Shown: positions 12,049-23,320, counted from the first letter of the stretch. The stretch is DNA of 64,000 nt from Paracentrotus lividus (GCA_940671915.1 CALNVZ010000679.1:45637-109636), one strand, 5' to 3'. Numbers and translations are program-made. Notes: generated from the sequence alone by a model not told the origin.

Positions 12049-12135
12049 ATGAATGACATAGAACTAGACATAGTCATAGCTTACATACCCTTCACTAAAG
12101 ATTCCTTTATGATTATTCAGTTGGATATAGGCTAG
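12049..12135 (+). CDS. Small ORF (28 aa) downstream of TATA box, unrecognised
   Basis: ATG in the context TCAAAATGA starts MNDIELDIVIAYIPFTKDSF and ends at TAG after 28 codons. It is the first ATG after the inferred start of transcription. The equivalent in the left copy has a 1-nt deletion (ACATACC against ACATACCC). No domain is recognised and it may be chance. It is listed because of its placement below a clean TATA box. Confidence 0.15.
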   Translation: MNDIELDIVIAYIPFTKDSFMIIQLDIG

Positions 12136-13069
12136 TCGTATCGAAGATCTATCCTTGTCAAAAGAAGGAGAAACTACGTTAGGTGATAAGATGTAAGGTT
12201 ATAATCCCGCACATCGCACAAATTTTCTAATACACGTGAATTGCATTGATTGTACGACGTTCACGTACATATATACCCAGCCCTAGCCACCCATCAGGAT
12301 AGTCTAGCTTACAGGATAGATCGAACTGTGATACATGGGCATGGCACAGCGCAATCAGGTCAAACTGGGTAGTTTTTGCTAGTAATAATATTATTTACTT
12401 TAATTGCAGGCCTATTTTCACGAATTCTCCAAGCCCCATGGCGGAGCCAGGGTTTGAAACAGGCGGTGCTATACACTCAATACAGCCTAGAGGCCGAGGG
12501 GAGGTCTAGGCCTATGAATTTTATTTTATTTTTGTTTGCTTGTTTTTGTTTGTTAGTTTTTTGTTTGCTTCGTTTTTTGTCTTTTGTTTTTGTTTGTTTA
12601 TTTTGTATTTTTTTGCAGTGGCGAGGATGTGTGAATAGCTAGGCATAGGGGACGCCATGTCCAGTAGAGGGACTGGGGACTGCCATTTATACTAGGCTTA
12701 GATCTACGCCTATACGGTTTTTTCTTTGCAGCATCGGATCAAGGGTTCGCCATAGTTAGTTAATTTAATTCATGAATTGATTATTATTATTTATTTCTAT
12801 TATTTTTTTTTTCATTCATTTTTTTTTTTTGTTTTTTTGTTGTAGCTCTATTTTTTTTTTTTTTTTTTTCAATGGCGGAGCCAAGAGGTATAATATAGGG
12901 ACTGATCATGATGTGTGGCTTCCAAATAATCTGCCACTTTATTATCAAAAGAGGTAGGGCCCATCCCCTCCTCCTCTCGTCACTCTGGAGGCTCGAGCCC
13001 ACGTGCACCATACACACTGCTCTTGATCACAATCAACTTCTAACAAACGCCGCTTCCCCCCCCCCCCGC

Positions 13070-13715
13070 CCCCACATTAGAACCCACCATACTTCCAGCC
13101 CTCTAAGACTATAAGTTTCTTTCTTTCTTCTTCATTGAACGCTGTTTATTTTGTGTATATGGGCCACCGTACATCCCTACTCTTTACAACCACCGCCCCC
13201 TCCCCCCCATACCTACATAAGAAGTCCACCATACTTTCAACCCTCTAAGACTAAGTTTCTTTCTTTTTTTTTCCATTTCTATTCATTAAACGTTGTTTAT
13301 CCCCCCCCACATTAGAAGCCCAACATACCAGGGCCGCGGAGCGTTTTGAAAGTGGGGGCTGAGCCGAAGTGGGGGGGGGGGGGCTGAACAGGCTCAAAAT
13401 CACAAATGTATGGTCATTTTTGCATTTTTGTACACGTTGGCTGAAAAAGTGGGGGGGGGGGGCCCCAGCCCCCGGCTCCGCGGCCCCTGCATACTTCCAG
13501 CCCTCTAAGACTATAAGTTTCTTTCTTTCTTCTTCATTGAACGCTGTTTATTTGTTGTGTTTGGCCACCGTAACCCTACTCTCATACTTCTAAGTTATAT
13601 AACCACCGACCCCTCCCCCCCCCCACATCAGAAGCCCACCATACTTCCAGCCCTCTAAGACTAAGTTTCTTTCTTTCTTTCTTTTTTCCTATTCATTAAA
13701 CGCTGTTATTCTGTT
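13070..13715. repeat. CT-rich tandem units, right copy
   Basis: Same array as 2580-3270 in the duplicated segment: repeated CCCTCTAAGACTA, TTTC-run and TGAACGCTGTTTAT blocks, interrupted by the miniature element at 13331-13486. Confidence 0.7.
13331..13486. mobile_element. Short GC-rich inverted-repeat element, right copy
   Basis: Counterpart of 2876-3034 with ends GGGCCGCGGAGC and GGCTCCGCGGCCC and the same internal G runs. Confidence 0.55.
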
Positions 13716-15123
13716 GTATACATGTATAGGGCTATAATTGATTTATAATTCATTATTAAAGAGTCTTGAAATAGAATAGCAAAAAGTCTCTTCGAAGTTA
13801 AATTGGTATCGAAAGGGACGATACCTGCGATGGGCGTACATTAGTGAGTTTTCGCAGACTACGGGGAGCTTATCTAGAACGTTAGCAAAAAAGAGGGCAC
13901 TATTTCAAAATGCCTGCAAACCCTCGTTTTCTATCTTCTTCAATAACTTTGAATAGAAGTTTCCAATGGTAACCGCAATGTTCCCTTTGGCTTGTGATAT
14001 ATTGTAACGTCTATTGTTGCAATAAGAATTCAATCCAAAGGCTACTTTACCGGGGATAGGCCTACCTAGTTTTTTTTTCATACCAGGTTTTATTGTGACA
14101 AATGCATCTATGCGTATAACAGCTGACCTAAACATTGCTGATATGAAAAGAAATAAACTACCGCCCAGCCTTTATGATAATCAAATCAAAGTATGCTCTT
14201 TTTATGTTTTAGCAAAGGGGGAAATGCCTGTATACATTCTATCAAAGCGCTCGCTTATTATAACTGACTTATGTTCTCAGCTGAGAACCTAGATACGTTC
14301 TACGGTTTCGGGATATGTACGTACAGGAAAAGCGTTGTAGATTTTGACAACGGGGAGCTATCTCTTGTAGCTAGGGGAAACCTCGTTTGTGACACGAAAA
14401 CTTGTAATTAAACGCTTGGCCAGCCGTTCTCTAGCAATACCAGTTTTAACAACACTCTTTTCCTGTGATACAGTATGCAGAGTTTGGGGGTTTTGAGCTA
14501 TTTTGAAAATAAAGTCATTCATAAAGCTAACGTTCTAGATTAGCCTCCCCGTAGTCCAGCGAAAGCACCCTAACATCAGCGGCGATGACCGAAAGGATCC
14601 GCGCGCTGATGATGCCTAAAACCGCGCGAAAACCTTGTTCCAAAATTCGAAAGATGCACTGAAAAGTGTGCCAAAATTCGAAAAAGGCACCATCTGCGAT
14701 GCGCAGGATCGGCGACCACACCGGCCACTTGGCGGAAATGAGATTTTACCGTCTTCACAAGATTGTCCGTTATTCAGTCATGCGTGAAAAGATCCAAATG
14801 AAAATTGTACCAACATAATATGCTAGGAGGATGGCTCTACCAAGACATATCATAAAACCCATGATTAAATGTTAATACTTTTCACAAGACAGCCTCAAAA
14901 TGATGGGACATTTTTATTGACCCACTCTCTATATAATTAAATGAGTCTCACTCTTGTTGAAGTTTGTTTATCTTAAACCAAAAATATTGAAGTAAAATAT
15001 CAATTAAATTTGGGGTAAAGTGGAATAAAAGATATAAATTTTAATATTCCTTTTTTTTTTTTTTTTTGCAATTGGAATTACAAGCTTCACTTTCTCGTAT
15101 AATTTGGTACTTGGTAACTTGGT

Positions 15124-15159
<36 letters not shown>

Positions 15160-15160
<1 letters not shown>

Positions 15161-15293
15161 ACAACCGTGTTCATCGCTGGAGTCAGGGCAGTCATGAGTA
15201 AAATCACACACGATAATGGATCCACTGCATAAGAACCATCCGTGCAATTGAAAGTACCTATATGACAACGACAGGTTTGAATATACAATTTGA
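15160..15293 (-). CDS. LDLa domain exon in right copy of duplicated segment (1-nt frame lesion)
   Basis: The minus strand reads LYIQTCRCHIGTFNCTDG and SYAVDPLS, then after a 1-nt deletion continues in another frame as CDFTHDCPDSSDEHGCG, followed by a GTAAAA donor with a long A tract. Length is 134 nt against 135 in the paralogous exon at 48.6 kb, consistent with one lost base. The other copy, near 4.8 kb, carries that base, so the lesion is probably a sequencing error. An extra Cys (TCRC) precedes the canonical first Cys, giving six in total although the usual third is absent. The acceptor seen in the 48.6-kb paralog (ATCAG) is not conserved here (CCATTTC), so this exon may be dead or spliced differently. 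Confidence 0.6.
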
Positions 15294-15364
15294 AATGGAA
15301 CGAGACAAACATAATGTCATGCTATTGAATTATCACGTTAACAATTCTTCCTGCGAATCGGCTT

Positions 15365-15535
15365 GCAACGATCGTCTGCGTTCGCGGAGCGGGGGTGGAG
15401 CGGGGATGGCCGCACCCTTTCGTGAACACCGGGGGGGGGGGGGGCTTTTTTTGAAAGGGTGGGTTGAGGTAGGGGAGTAAAATTAACGCACATTCGGGAA
15501 CACCGGGGGGGGGGCTTTTCTCGAAAGGCTGTGTT
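15365..15535. repeat. G-tract repeat, right copy
   Basis: Same organisation as 4914-5095: CGATCGTCTGCG block, then two CACC plus G-run units, each followed by CTTTT and TCGAAAGG. Confidence 0.7.
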
Positions 15536-16123
15536 AAGTAGTTTTCTGAACCAGTCGTTTTCATGAAAATTATTCATTAAATAATACAAATATATATTAT
15601 AGATTATTATAGGAGAAACAGAGGAGAGCTTGCATTTTTTGTTGTTGATATTGAAGTTCATAATTTTTAGACCCCCCCCCCAAGCGAAGGTTCGTTATTC
15701 CTAAAATAGAAAAGGTTCGTTATTCCGAAAATAGAACAAGGTTCGTTATTCCGATAATAGAATAAGTTTTGGTTTTCCGATAATAGAATTAGTTCGTTAT
15801 TCCGAAAATAGAAAAGGTTCGTTTTCTGAAAATTGAGCTATTACAGCCAGAGCGAATGGATTAAGATAGTTGGGGACTGTGTTTTTGGTCACCATGAATG
15901 ACCTCCAGATAAGGGGATTTTTTTTTTTTTGGGGGGGGAGGCGGTAGAACGACTTTGAAAGTGAGAGGTCACGATGAAAACGGGCATATTCCTGAAAAAG
16001 GGCAATTGAGACCAAAGGCATAAAGAGAAATGGATTCGGATGAATAGGGGGAGCGCCCCAAAAATTACATTTTAATTGATGCTTTTAAGAATGTGTTTGT
16101 ATTTCATTAATGACAAAAAAAGC

Positions 16124-16390
16124 AAGCGAGCGCGAAGCGCGAGCCAAATATTTGAGATAATATTATTGTGCAGTATAGACTATATTATTTAGTATTCTCG
16201 AGCGCGAAGCGTGAGATGAACTTTGAGGTACAAATATGAGTTAATTGCGCATTTGTAGGCTTACCCTACTGAATTATTGATATCTGCAAGCGCGAAGCGC
16301 GAGCCGAAATTTTTTAGCTCAAAATTTGAGATATTTGTGCATTATGGTTTAGTATCCGCTAGCGCAAAGCGCGAGCCGGAAAGTTGGAGG
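16124..16390. repeat. GCGAGCGCGAAGCGCGAGC short tandem array
   Basis: Four units of about 75-80 bp, each with an 18-nt GC core (GAGCGCGAAGCGCGAGCC) plus an AT-rich part ending GTGCATTATRG. The same core is at 5689-5790 (two units) and 18358-18745, with reverse-orientation cores at 27105-27125, 28358-28375 and 45345-45605. Confidence 0.8.
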
Positions 16391-16499
16391 TTTAAAAGAT
16401 ATATTAAATAATAAAGGGCACTTTCTAGTATTCTTATTCTTATTCAAATTATTTTGAGTATTAAAGTAGCTGGAAAGCCGAGCGAGGTCCATGTTGTAC

Positions 16500-17420
16500 G
16501 GCTTGCAACGATCGTCTGCGTTCGCGGAGCGGGGCTGGAGCGGGATGGCCCACCCTTTCGTGAACACCGGGGGGGGGGGGCTTTTCTCGAAAGGTGGGTT
16601 GAGGGAGGGAGTAAAATTAACGCACCCATTCGTGAACACCGGGGGGGGGGGGGGGGGCTTTCTCGAAAGGCTGTGTTTAGTAGTTTTCTGAACCAGTCGT
16701 TTTTTATGAAATTCTTCATTAAATAATAACAATATAATATTAATTATATAATAATAGTAATATAATACCCAAATATTTTTATCGCGCCTTTCCCAAATAT
16801 AATAGGAGAAATAGAGGAGAGCTTGCATTTTTGTTGATTTTGAAGTTCATAATTCTAGAGAGATAGAGAAATAGCGTGTTTTCTATTCTGAATAAATTCA
16901 CATTGCATAGAAGTTTAGAAGCTCCGGGGAAACCAAACCTTATTCTATTTTCGGAATAACGAACCTTTGCTCTATTTTTGGAATAACGAACCTTTTTCTA
17001 TTTTAGGAATAACGAACACTACCCCCCCCTGCGACTACCGGACCGCAACGCGGCGCGGACTATCGGACAAGCGGACTATCGGGCTATAGCCGTGGGGGGG
17101 GGGGGTCTAAAGTTATGAACTTCAATATCAACAACAAAAAATGCAAGCTCTCCTCTATTTCTCCTATTATAATCTATTAATATTATATTGCTTTATTTAA
17201 TGAATAATTTTCATATAAAACGACTGTGTCAGAAAACTACTAACACAGCCTTTCGAGAAAGCCCCCCCCCCCGGTGTTCACGAATGGGTGCGTTAATTTT
17301 ACTCCCTCCCTCAACCCACCCTTTCGAGAAAAGCCCCTCGGTGTTCACGAAAGGGTGCGGCCATCCCGCTCCACCCCGCTCCGCGAACGCAGACGATCGT
17401 TGCAAGCCATGTTGTACCAC
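16500..17420. repeat. Inverted pair of G-tract repeat blocks
   Basis: 16500-16830 and 17095-17420 are inverted relative to each other: CGATCGTCTGCG block, CACC-G-run units, CTCGAAAGGCTGTGTT, GAACCAGTCGTTTT, and the AT-rich tail TAATATTATA. The middle (16830-17095) has inverted GTTCGTTATTCC units and a CGGACTATCGG patch. Open frames here are repeat translations and I do not call them genes. Confidence 0.65.
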
Positions 17421-18164
17421 CCCGCCCCCACCCCAGCTCAAGTTCGGAGTGATGCCCATGAATGCGGCCACTCCTATAGGCTAAATATATCGTCGATATA
17501 GGGCGGAGTCACCCCACTCTTGATCTTAAATTATGAAGGGAAAAAAAGAAGAAGAAATGACAAAGAAAGAAGAAGAATTGAGGATTAAATGATGTTTTGA
17601 TTACTTGGTGTTCATGTAGAAATCTTGCAATATATTATGTCGAATTGAGAATAAAAGATAGGAACCTGCGTCAGATTGTATACCTGAGCCAATCGTGGGA
17701 GAGAATGCATTTAAATAGAGAACAACTGTTGAGTTGTTTACAAATTTGCCGACTAAACAAAGCGCCGCGTAATCTACATAAATATGTCATACGCGCGCAT
17801 GTCGGGAATTAATTTTTTATCATAGAAACGCGGTCTCTTTTGTTCTTCAACATCAAAGCGCAACACACTTTCCCACGCGTAAACTTAAAACTTGCATCTG
17901 ATCTGCGGGAGATTTGTGTCTGAAATAAAATCCTTCTCATCATGGACTCCGTTCGAGAAGCATTGTTTTTCCCTACTCCCACCCCTCCATTCTTCGACGA
18001 TTGTTTAGACTTTGTTTGGTTCCTTTCTATATTTTGCCAGATTGCAGGAAAGACTTTGCATTAGACTGGAGTGGAGGGGGCGCGCCCCCGAGTCTCTTCC
18101 GGTCACATTCGTCTATGATTTTTGATAACCGCTCGGTTATCAAAATATAAAAAAGGGGTCAAGT
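17421..18164. other. Unassigned intergenic/intronic DNA
   Basis: No supported gene. Mixed AT-rich DNA, with one short open frame (17597-17812) lacking any recognisable domain. A direct inverted pair ACCGCTCGGTTATCAAAA near 18128 is a short hairpin. Confidence 0.4.
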
Positions 18165-18961
18165 AAAGGCGGCGGAACGAATTTGAAAGTGGGGGTCACG
18201 ATGGAAAGGGGCACTTTATCTGAAAAAAGGGGCACTTGAGACCAGAGGCTTAAAGAGAAAATTATTCAGATAAATTAGGGTGCGCAGAAAAATTTGCCTT
18301 TAAATTTGTGCTTTTAAAAATTGTAATGGCTTTTATTTTATTAATGAAGAATAAACGGAATGCGAGAGCGAAGCGTGAGCCGAAAAATTGAGATAGTTGT
18401 TCATTATAGACCCTATATAGTATCCGCGAGCGCGAAGCGCGAGCTTAAATTCGTTAGCTGAAAATTTGAGTTAATTCATTGTGCATTATATGACTTAATA
18501 TCTTCAAGCGCGGAGTTAATAACGGAGTTTATTGTGCATTATAGACCCTATTTAATAAAATCTGCGAGCGCGAAGCGTGAAGCCGAAAATTTTTAGCTCA
18601 AAATTGGATTTAATTGTGCATCATAGACCCTAAACCCTATTAAGTATCCGCGAGCACGAAGCGCGAGTTGAAAATTATGAGCTTTACATTTGAGTTAATT
18701 GTGCATTATAGACCCTATTTATTATCCGCGAGCGCGAAGCTCGATAGGGCCGAAAATTTGGGTTTTAAAAGACATATGGAGTAACAAGGGGCACTTTTTT
18801 GTATTAAAGTGCCCCTTTTTAGTAATAAACGTGCCCCTTTTTAATATAGAAATGGCATTTTATTAGCTAAGAAAAGGGGCACTTTTTAATCATGAAAAGG
18901 GGCACTTTTAGGATGGATGAAAAAGTGGGGGTCACAGTGCCTCCCTGGTTCCGCCGCCTTT
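18165..18961. mobile_element. 797-bp inverted-repeat element with 10-bp target duplication
   Basis: The ends AAAGGCGGCGGAAC and GTTCCGCCGCCTTT are inverted, followed inwards by GTGGGGGTCAC on both sides. GGGGTCAAGT flanks both ends (18155-18164 and 18962-18971), a 10-bp target duplication of the size made by Mutator-like transposases. The interior holds a five-unit GCGAAGCGC array (18358-18760) and inverted AAAAGGGGCACTTTT units (18785-18915). No ORF. Partial left-end relatives are at 5505-5640 and 15949-16080. Confidence 0.85.
18358..18760. repeat. GCGAAGCGCGAG minisatellite inside the element
   Basis: Five or six units of about 75 bp: TATCCGCGAGCGCGAAGCGC, then AT-rich sequence with AAAATTTGAGTTAATTGTGC and ATTATAGACCCTATTTA. 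Lies wholly inside the 18165-18961 transposon. Confidence 0.85.
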
Positions 18962-19317
18962 GGGGTCAAGTATGTGTGACTACAAGCGTCCGTGCCTCAC
19001 GGCTCAAAAATCAACAAAATGCTACTTTTCCATTTAAGACTGGTTGGACGGAGCTTCTAAACTTCTATGCAAATGTGAATTTATTCAGAATAGAAAACAC
19101 GTGATTTCTCTTGTTCAATTGTTCTATAATGCTTGGGGGGTTCTAGAATTGTGAACTTCTTAATCAACAAAAATGCTCTCCTCTATGTCTCCTATTATAT
19201 TTGGGAAAGGCGCGATACAAATATTGGGTTTTATTATTGTTATTATAATCTATTAATATTATATTGTTATTATTTAATGAATAATTTTCATGAAAACGAC
19301 TGGTTCAGAAAACTACT

Positions 19318-19430
19318 AAACACAGCCTTTCGAGAAAAGCCCCCCCCCCCCCCCCCCGGTGTTCCCGAAAGGGTGCGGCCATCCCCGCTCCATCCCCGCT
19401 CCACGAACGCAGACGATCGTTGCAAGCCCT
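19318..19430. repeat. G-tract repeat unit, inverse orientation
   Basis: CAGCCTTTCGAGAAAAG, an 18-C run, GGTGTTC and GAACGCAGACGATCGTTGCA: the same unit as 4914-5095 on the other strand. The open frame spanning it is a repeat translation. Confidence 0.7.
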
Positions 19431-19523
19431 GCGAATCAAGGGTCTACGGCATGCATGTTCTCATTGTTATTGAACAGATTTAGCCCATAAAGGAGAAGGA
19501 GTAGTGTGATGAATATTCATGTT

Positions 19524-20966
19524 ACAAAGAGATGGTAATAAATATTATCCCGATTATGTACGCAGACGACACAAATTTATTTTTTACACACACAAACATA
19601 GACACTTTATGTAACTTAGTAAATACAGAACTTGAAGCAGTTACAAAGTGGATCAAAGCCAATAAATTATCATTAAATCTAGAGAAAACAAATTTTATGT
19701 TATTTAGCTCAACTTCTTCGGAACTACCCCGACCAATTTACATGGATAATGTACAAATACAAAAAGTATCGAGAACTAAATTTTTAGGTACTATAATAGA
19801 TGATAAATTAACATGGAAATATCACATTGAAAATATTTGTAAGATAATCTCAAGAAATATAGGTACGATGAATAAGCTAAAATATGCATTTCCCTCAAAG
19901 GTTCTTTTATCACTTTACTCTACCTTGGTATTACCATACCTTAATTACGGGATTTTATCCTGGGGAAACAGTGCTTCATACTTATAAGAAAGAATTTTAT
20001 TACTACAGAAAAAAACTATGCGAGTTATCAGTAACGTCCATTTCCGTCACCATACTGATACACTGTTTTATTCCAATAATGTTTTAAAAGTTCATGACTT
20101 ATATAAACTTAACCTTGCTGTTCTCATGTTCCAGAAACAAAATCAGGAATTGCCCCCAGCGCTTGGCAACATGTTTATTCCAAATAATGAAATACATCAG
20201 TATCCTACCAGGCAAATTAACCATTACCACTTACCAAGAACGCTTACAGTGCTCACACAAAACAATTTTATATTTACTGCCCCTAAATTTTGGAATTCTC
20301 TACCCAGAGACATGCGTGAGATGAGAAGCATATTTTTTATTAAAACACAAACTTAAAATGTTATTGTTATCATCATATAACCACTAATATCACTCTGTTT
20401 CTCTAATGACAGACGGGCATCACCAAGGATCAAATATCACCAAAGAGCAAACTTTACTTTTCATGCACAATATAGAAAAATCATTATCTAAATCATCGAC
20501 ACCCCTCCCCCTTCCCCACCCTAGTCCCTTCCCGGGTTTTTTTGTCTCTCTAAGTTTGTTGTTTTTTCCTTCTTTTTGTATAATAATTGTAAATTATATT
20601 TCTTGCCTCATCCCGGCATGATAGTGACTGGTTGACAGTGCGTGCGCTGTTAGTCAGTTTTTGTCCGTGTTGGGATGGGGCAAGAATTATGAATTATTCA
20701 ATTAAGATGTATTCAATTATGAATTATTCCATTATGAATATGTTTCAGTTAAAAAAAATGCTTACTTTTGTATTCTATTTTATATTAAAGGGACCAGCGC
20801 CTTACAAGCTTTGCTTCTTGCTGGTTCCTGAATTTTCTTTATAATTGTTTTCTCTGTTACTTTTGAACAAAATGTTTTATGTTACATACTGATGTTGTTA
20901 ATTTGATTATTGTTTTGTTAACTTTTGAAAACATGAAAGAAAATCAATAAAGTAATCTTGAATCTT
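19524..20966 (+). mobile_element. 5'-truncated non-LTR retrotransposon (LINE), with target duplication
   Basis: Flanked by the 13-bp direct repeat GAATATTCATGTT (19511-19523 and 20967-20979). It contains the C-terminal part of a reverse transcriptase, a 3' UTR of about 0.6 kb, and ends AATCAATAAAGTAATCTTGA with a short TCTTGAA tandem tail. Tails of short repeats rather than poly-A are typical of the CR1/L2/jockey group. Sequence 5' of the YADD motif is missing, so the copy is dead on arrival. A second copy lies inverted at 40107-42730. Confidence 0.9.
19532..20356 (+). pseudogene. Reverse transcriptase C-terminal fragment of the LINE (frameshifted)
   Basis: The first frame (19532-19987) has the catalytic box MYADDTNLF, then ANKLSLNLEKTNFMLF, FLGTIIDDKLTWKYHI (a hallmark of jockey/CR1-type enzymes) and PYLNYGILSWGN. 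After a +1 shift near 19990 the second frame carries the tail, with QKKTMRVI, YKLNLAVLMF, YPTRQINHYHLP and FTAPKFWNSLPRDMRE. The shift and missing N-terminus make it non-functional. Confidence 0.9.
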
Positions 20967-20979
20967 GAATATTCATGTT

Positions 20980-21118
20980 GCCAAGCGGGCCTTGGGTTTA
21001 GAGTCGGAATAAAGAGAGACGTGTTTTAAGTTTTTTAAGACTTAAAACACGTTAAAAGTTATGTCTTATTTATTATTCGTAGTGACTAAAATACGTAATA
21101 TGGGGGCTTGTCCGAAAG
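20980..21118 (+). mobile_element. Possible LTR (R-U5) remnant with primer-binding-site-like sequence
   Basis: AATAAA at 21008 is followed by a hairpin (GTGTTTTAAG paired with CTTAAAACAC), an AT-rich stretch, and TGGGGGCTTGTCCGAAAG at 21101-21118. The first 14 bases of the latter resemble primer sites complementary to a tRNA-Pro 3' end. The LINE would have inserted into this LTR, whose 5' part would lie before 19511. No gag or pol was found nearby, so this is tentative. Confidence 0.3.
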
Positions 21119-21503
21119 AATTAACAAAGTCGAATTGGAATGTTGAGCCTTACAAAGGCAGATATTTTATGTCCCAATTGCATGTCGTCATTTGAGATTT
21201 GGTACGGTGTGTCCCACCCGTTGACTTGGGTGTCGGTCAAAAATGATGAGTGTGATTTGTGGCTGGTTCTGGCCCCGCCGCCCCACCGAGGTAGATTCGA
21301 CTGTGTGGGCGGGCGGCGCAGTCATGTCGACGCGTCGTCACCTGGCAGTGCCTGTTGGTGCTGTTGTTAATGGGTTTGATTAGCATTGATATTGTGGTTT
21401 TTATTGTTGTTATTGAAGGTTGTAACAAACCGGAACTACAAAATGTAGATTGGATTTTTATAGGGGGATATTCCCCTGAGTTGTTGTAAGCTTAATACAC
21501 CGT
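21119..21503. other. Unassigned DNA
   Basis: No supported gene. A mixed stretch with a GC-richer part near 21260-21350 and a GTTGTTATTG low-complexity run. Confidence 0.4.
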
Positions 21504-22161
21504 CAGTGATTTTACGAACCGTCTTACACCTCGCCGAGTTCCCAAAACCAGCTTTTGAGATAATCGCGTTCAAAGTTTGGATGTTCTTCTGACGCTCATA
21601 ACTTCGCGCTTTGAAGGAAACCAGGGCAATTAATTATATCAATGTACAGCATAAATTCTATGATTTTACAATATGAAAGAAATTATTTGCAATCGGGGTT
21701 TGAATTTTAAATATTTAGAATAGAAAGGTAGTATTTTAGAAACTGATTATTTTTACGACAAACAGGAGGTTAAGGTCACTTCGTAAAATCATGCGTATCA
21801 CGCGCATGTTTTTTTAGCGTCCTAAACCACGAGATAGAACGGTTCGTAAAATCATTCAATGCATACGCGCACCGCTTACCAATATGTAGGTCGGGTTGCG
21901 CGCCATTCTGGAGACTGCTATATTGTAGAAACAATGGTTTAGGACGCTTCGTAAAATTACTGGAAGCGATGTGACGTTTTGAACGAAATTTGAATCTTCT
22001 CTTATTTTTAAAATAATTAATGCTAGGTTCACACTACCGATCTGATCAACTCGATCAAGCCCGATCACCACATTTCGGAGCATTTTAGCTTGGTCGGCAA
22101 TGGTCGGGAAGGGTGATCGGGGTCAATCTACCTTGATCTACCTTGATCGGCCTCACTCGCC

Positions 22162-22209
22162 CTTCCTACTCGATATTTTTTGACATGTCAAAAAATATCG
22201 AGTAGGAAG
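22162..22209. repeat. Perfect 48-bp palindrome
   Basis: The left half, CTTCCTACTCGATATTTTTT then GACA, is exactly complementary to the right half, with no loop (centre GACATGTC). It lies within the GATCG-rich arm. Confidence 0.95.
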
Positions 22210-22569
22210 CCCGAGCTTCAGCAGGTCGGGCAGTGATCGAGAAGAGGTCGAGTCGATCGGAAACCGGTCGTATAATGAATCTAGTTTGGTCGGGATGATT
22301 TCCTCCCGATCTGCAGTTCCCAATCAACTCGATTCATACTCGATTCATACTCGATACTACACGATGGGTTTCCAATCATCTCGATTAAGATTTTTTCACA
22401 GCTCGACCTCTGGTTCAGGGCAGCTATTGATCTCTCCGACCGAACTCGATCACGACTCGACCTATATTCGACCACACTCGATCACATCCCGATATACTTC
22501 TCGATCGCACTCGACAAAAGTCGAACACATGCTGCTGATCTGTTTGAGGTTGTGTTTGATATAAAATAC

Positions 22570-23105
22570 AAGAAATCAAGAAATTTTATTCTAAACTATA
22601 AGATTATTATTATTCTAAATCTGAAGAAGAATCAATGTCGAAACAACATGAACAAGGATTGTATAAAATATGCCATGGCGGGGCGGACAGGCTTATTTAA
22701 TTCACTCAGGTCGAGCACAGCAAAACAGAAGCATGTCTTCCTCCCCTCCTTGATCCGCCCCTTAGAATTATCCAAAATATTTATTTCCCAAATGATTGGA
22801 AGAAACAAGTGAAAAGATTTAAAAAACTGATAAGGTTTTTGCTTCGTGTGCCAGAATGAATGGTGAAAGAAATGGGTAATATATCGTTTTTATTTTCTTC
22901 ATTATATCATGGCAAATACAAATAGAAGGGGAAAAGTAAAAGCAACTATTACGGGTTATTTTGTTGTTATTTTGTTTTGTTAAAACTGATCATAAATAAT
23001 AATAATAAAATCAGTTGAAAATCTGTATGGAGAGGGGCCATTTTGATAAACTATGTTTTCTTATAGTATTAAATAATTAATTTGCTTTCTTTCCATTTTT
23101 ACATA
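22570..23105. other. AT-rich interior of the GATCG element
   Basis: AT-rich DNA without recognised coding capacity or repeat family. Confidence 0.4.
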
Positions 23106-23111
23106 ATATAT

Positions 23112-23320
23112 ACAGGGCGTCCCCCCCCCAAAAAAAAAAAACTATACATTTTTTTACAAGGCTACCAAATTGAAAATATATGATTCTTGGGGAAAAAGTT
23201 TTGATGTATATAAAGCTCATATCCTCAACTATCATTTTGACACACACAAAAAAAAATCCGAAAATAAAAAATTCTTCAGTGAACAATGCCCACTTTTATG
23301 AGTGGCGCCAAAGGGGGGGG
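23112..23320 (+). repeat. Partial copy of the GCGTCCC element end
   Basis: ACAGGGCGTCCCCCCC, then AACTATACATTTTTTTACAA, ATATATGATTCTTGGGGAAA, TATAAAGCTCATATCC and TTCTTCAGTGAACAATGCCC, matching 23652-23830 in order. A solo half of the foldback element next to it. Confidence 0.75.

Larger units (their letters stand above)
10431..16258. repeat. Right copy of the ~5.83-kb duplicated segment
   Basis: Second copy of 1-5827. Homology begins at TCCCTGTATTGTGCG and ends at about GCGCATTTGTAG, after which this copy continues with further GCGAAGCGC units absent from the left copy. It may be a tandem duplication or an uncollapsed haplotype or overfilled gap. Confidence 0.9.

Noticed and set aside
16349..16828. 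159-codon ORF rich in proline
   Set aside because: Translation of the C-run/G-run repeat, found in several frames and positions.
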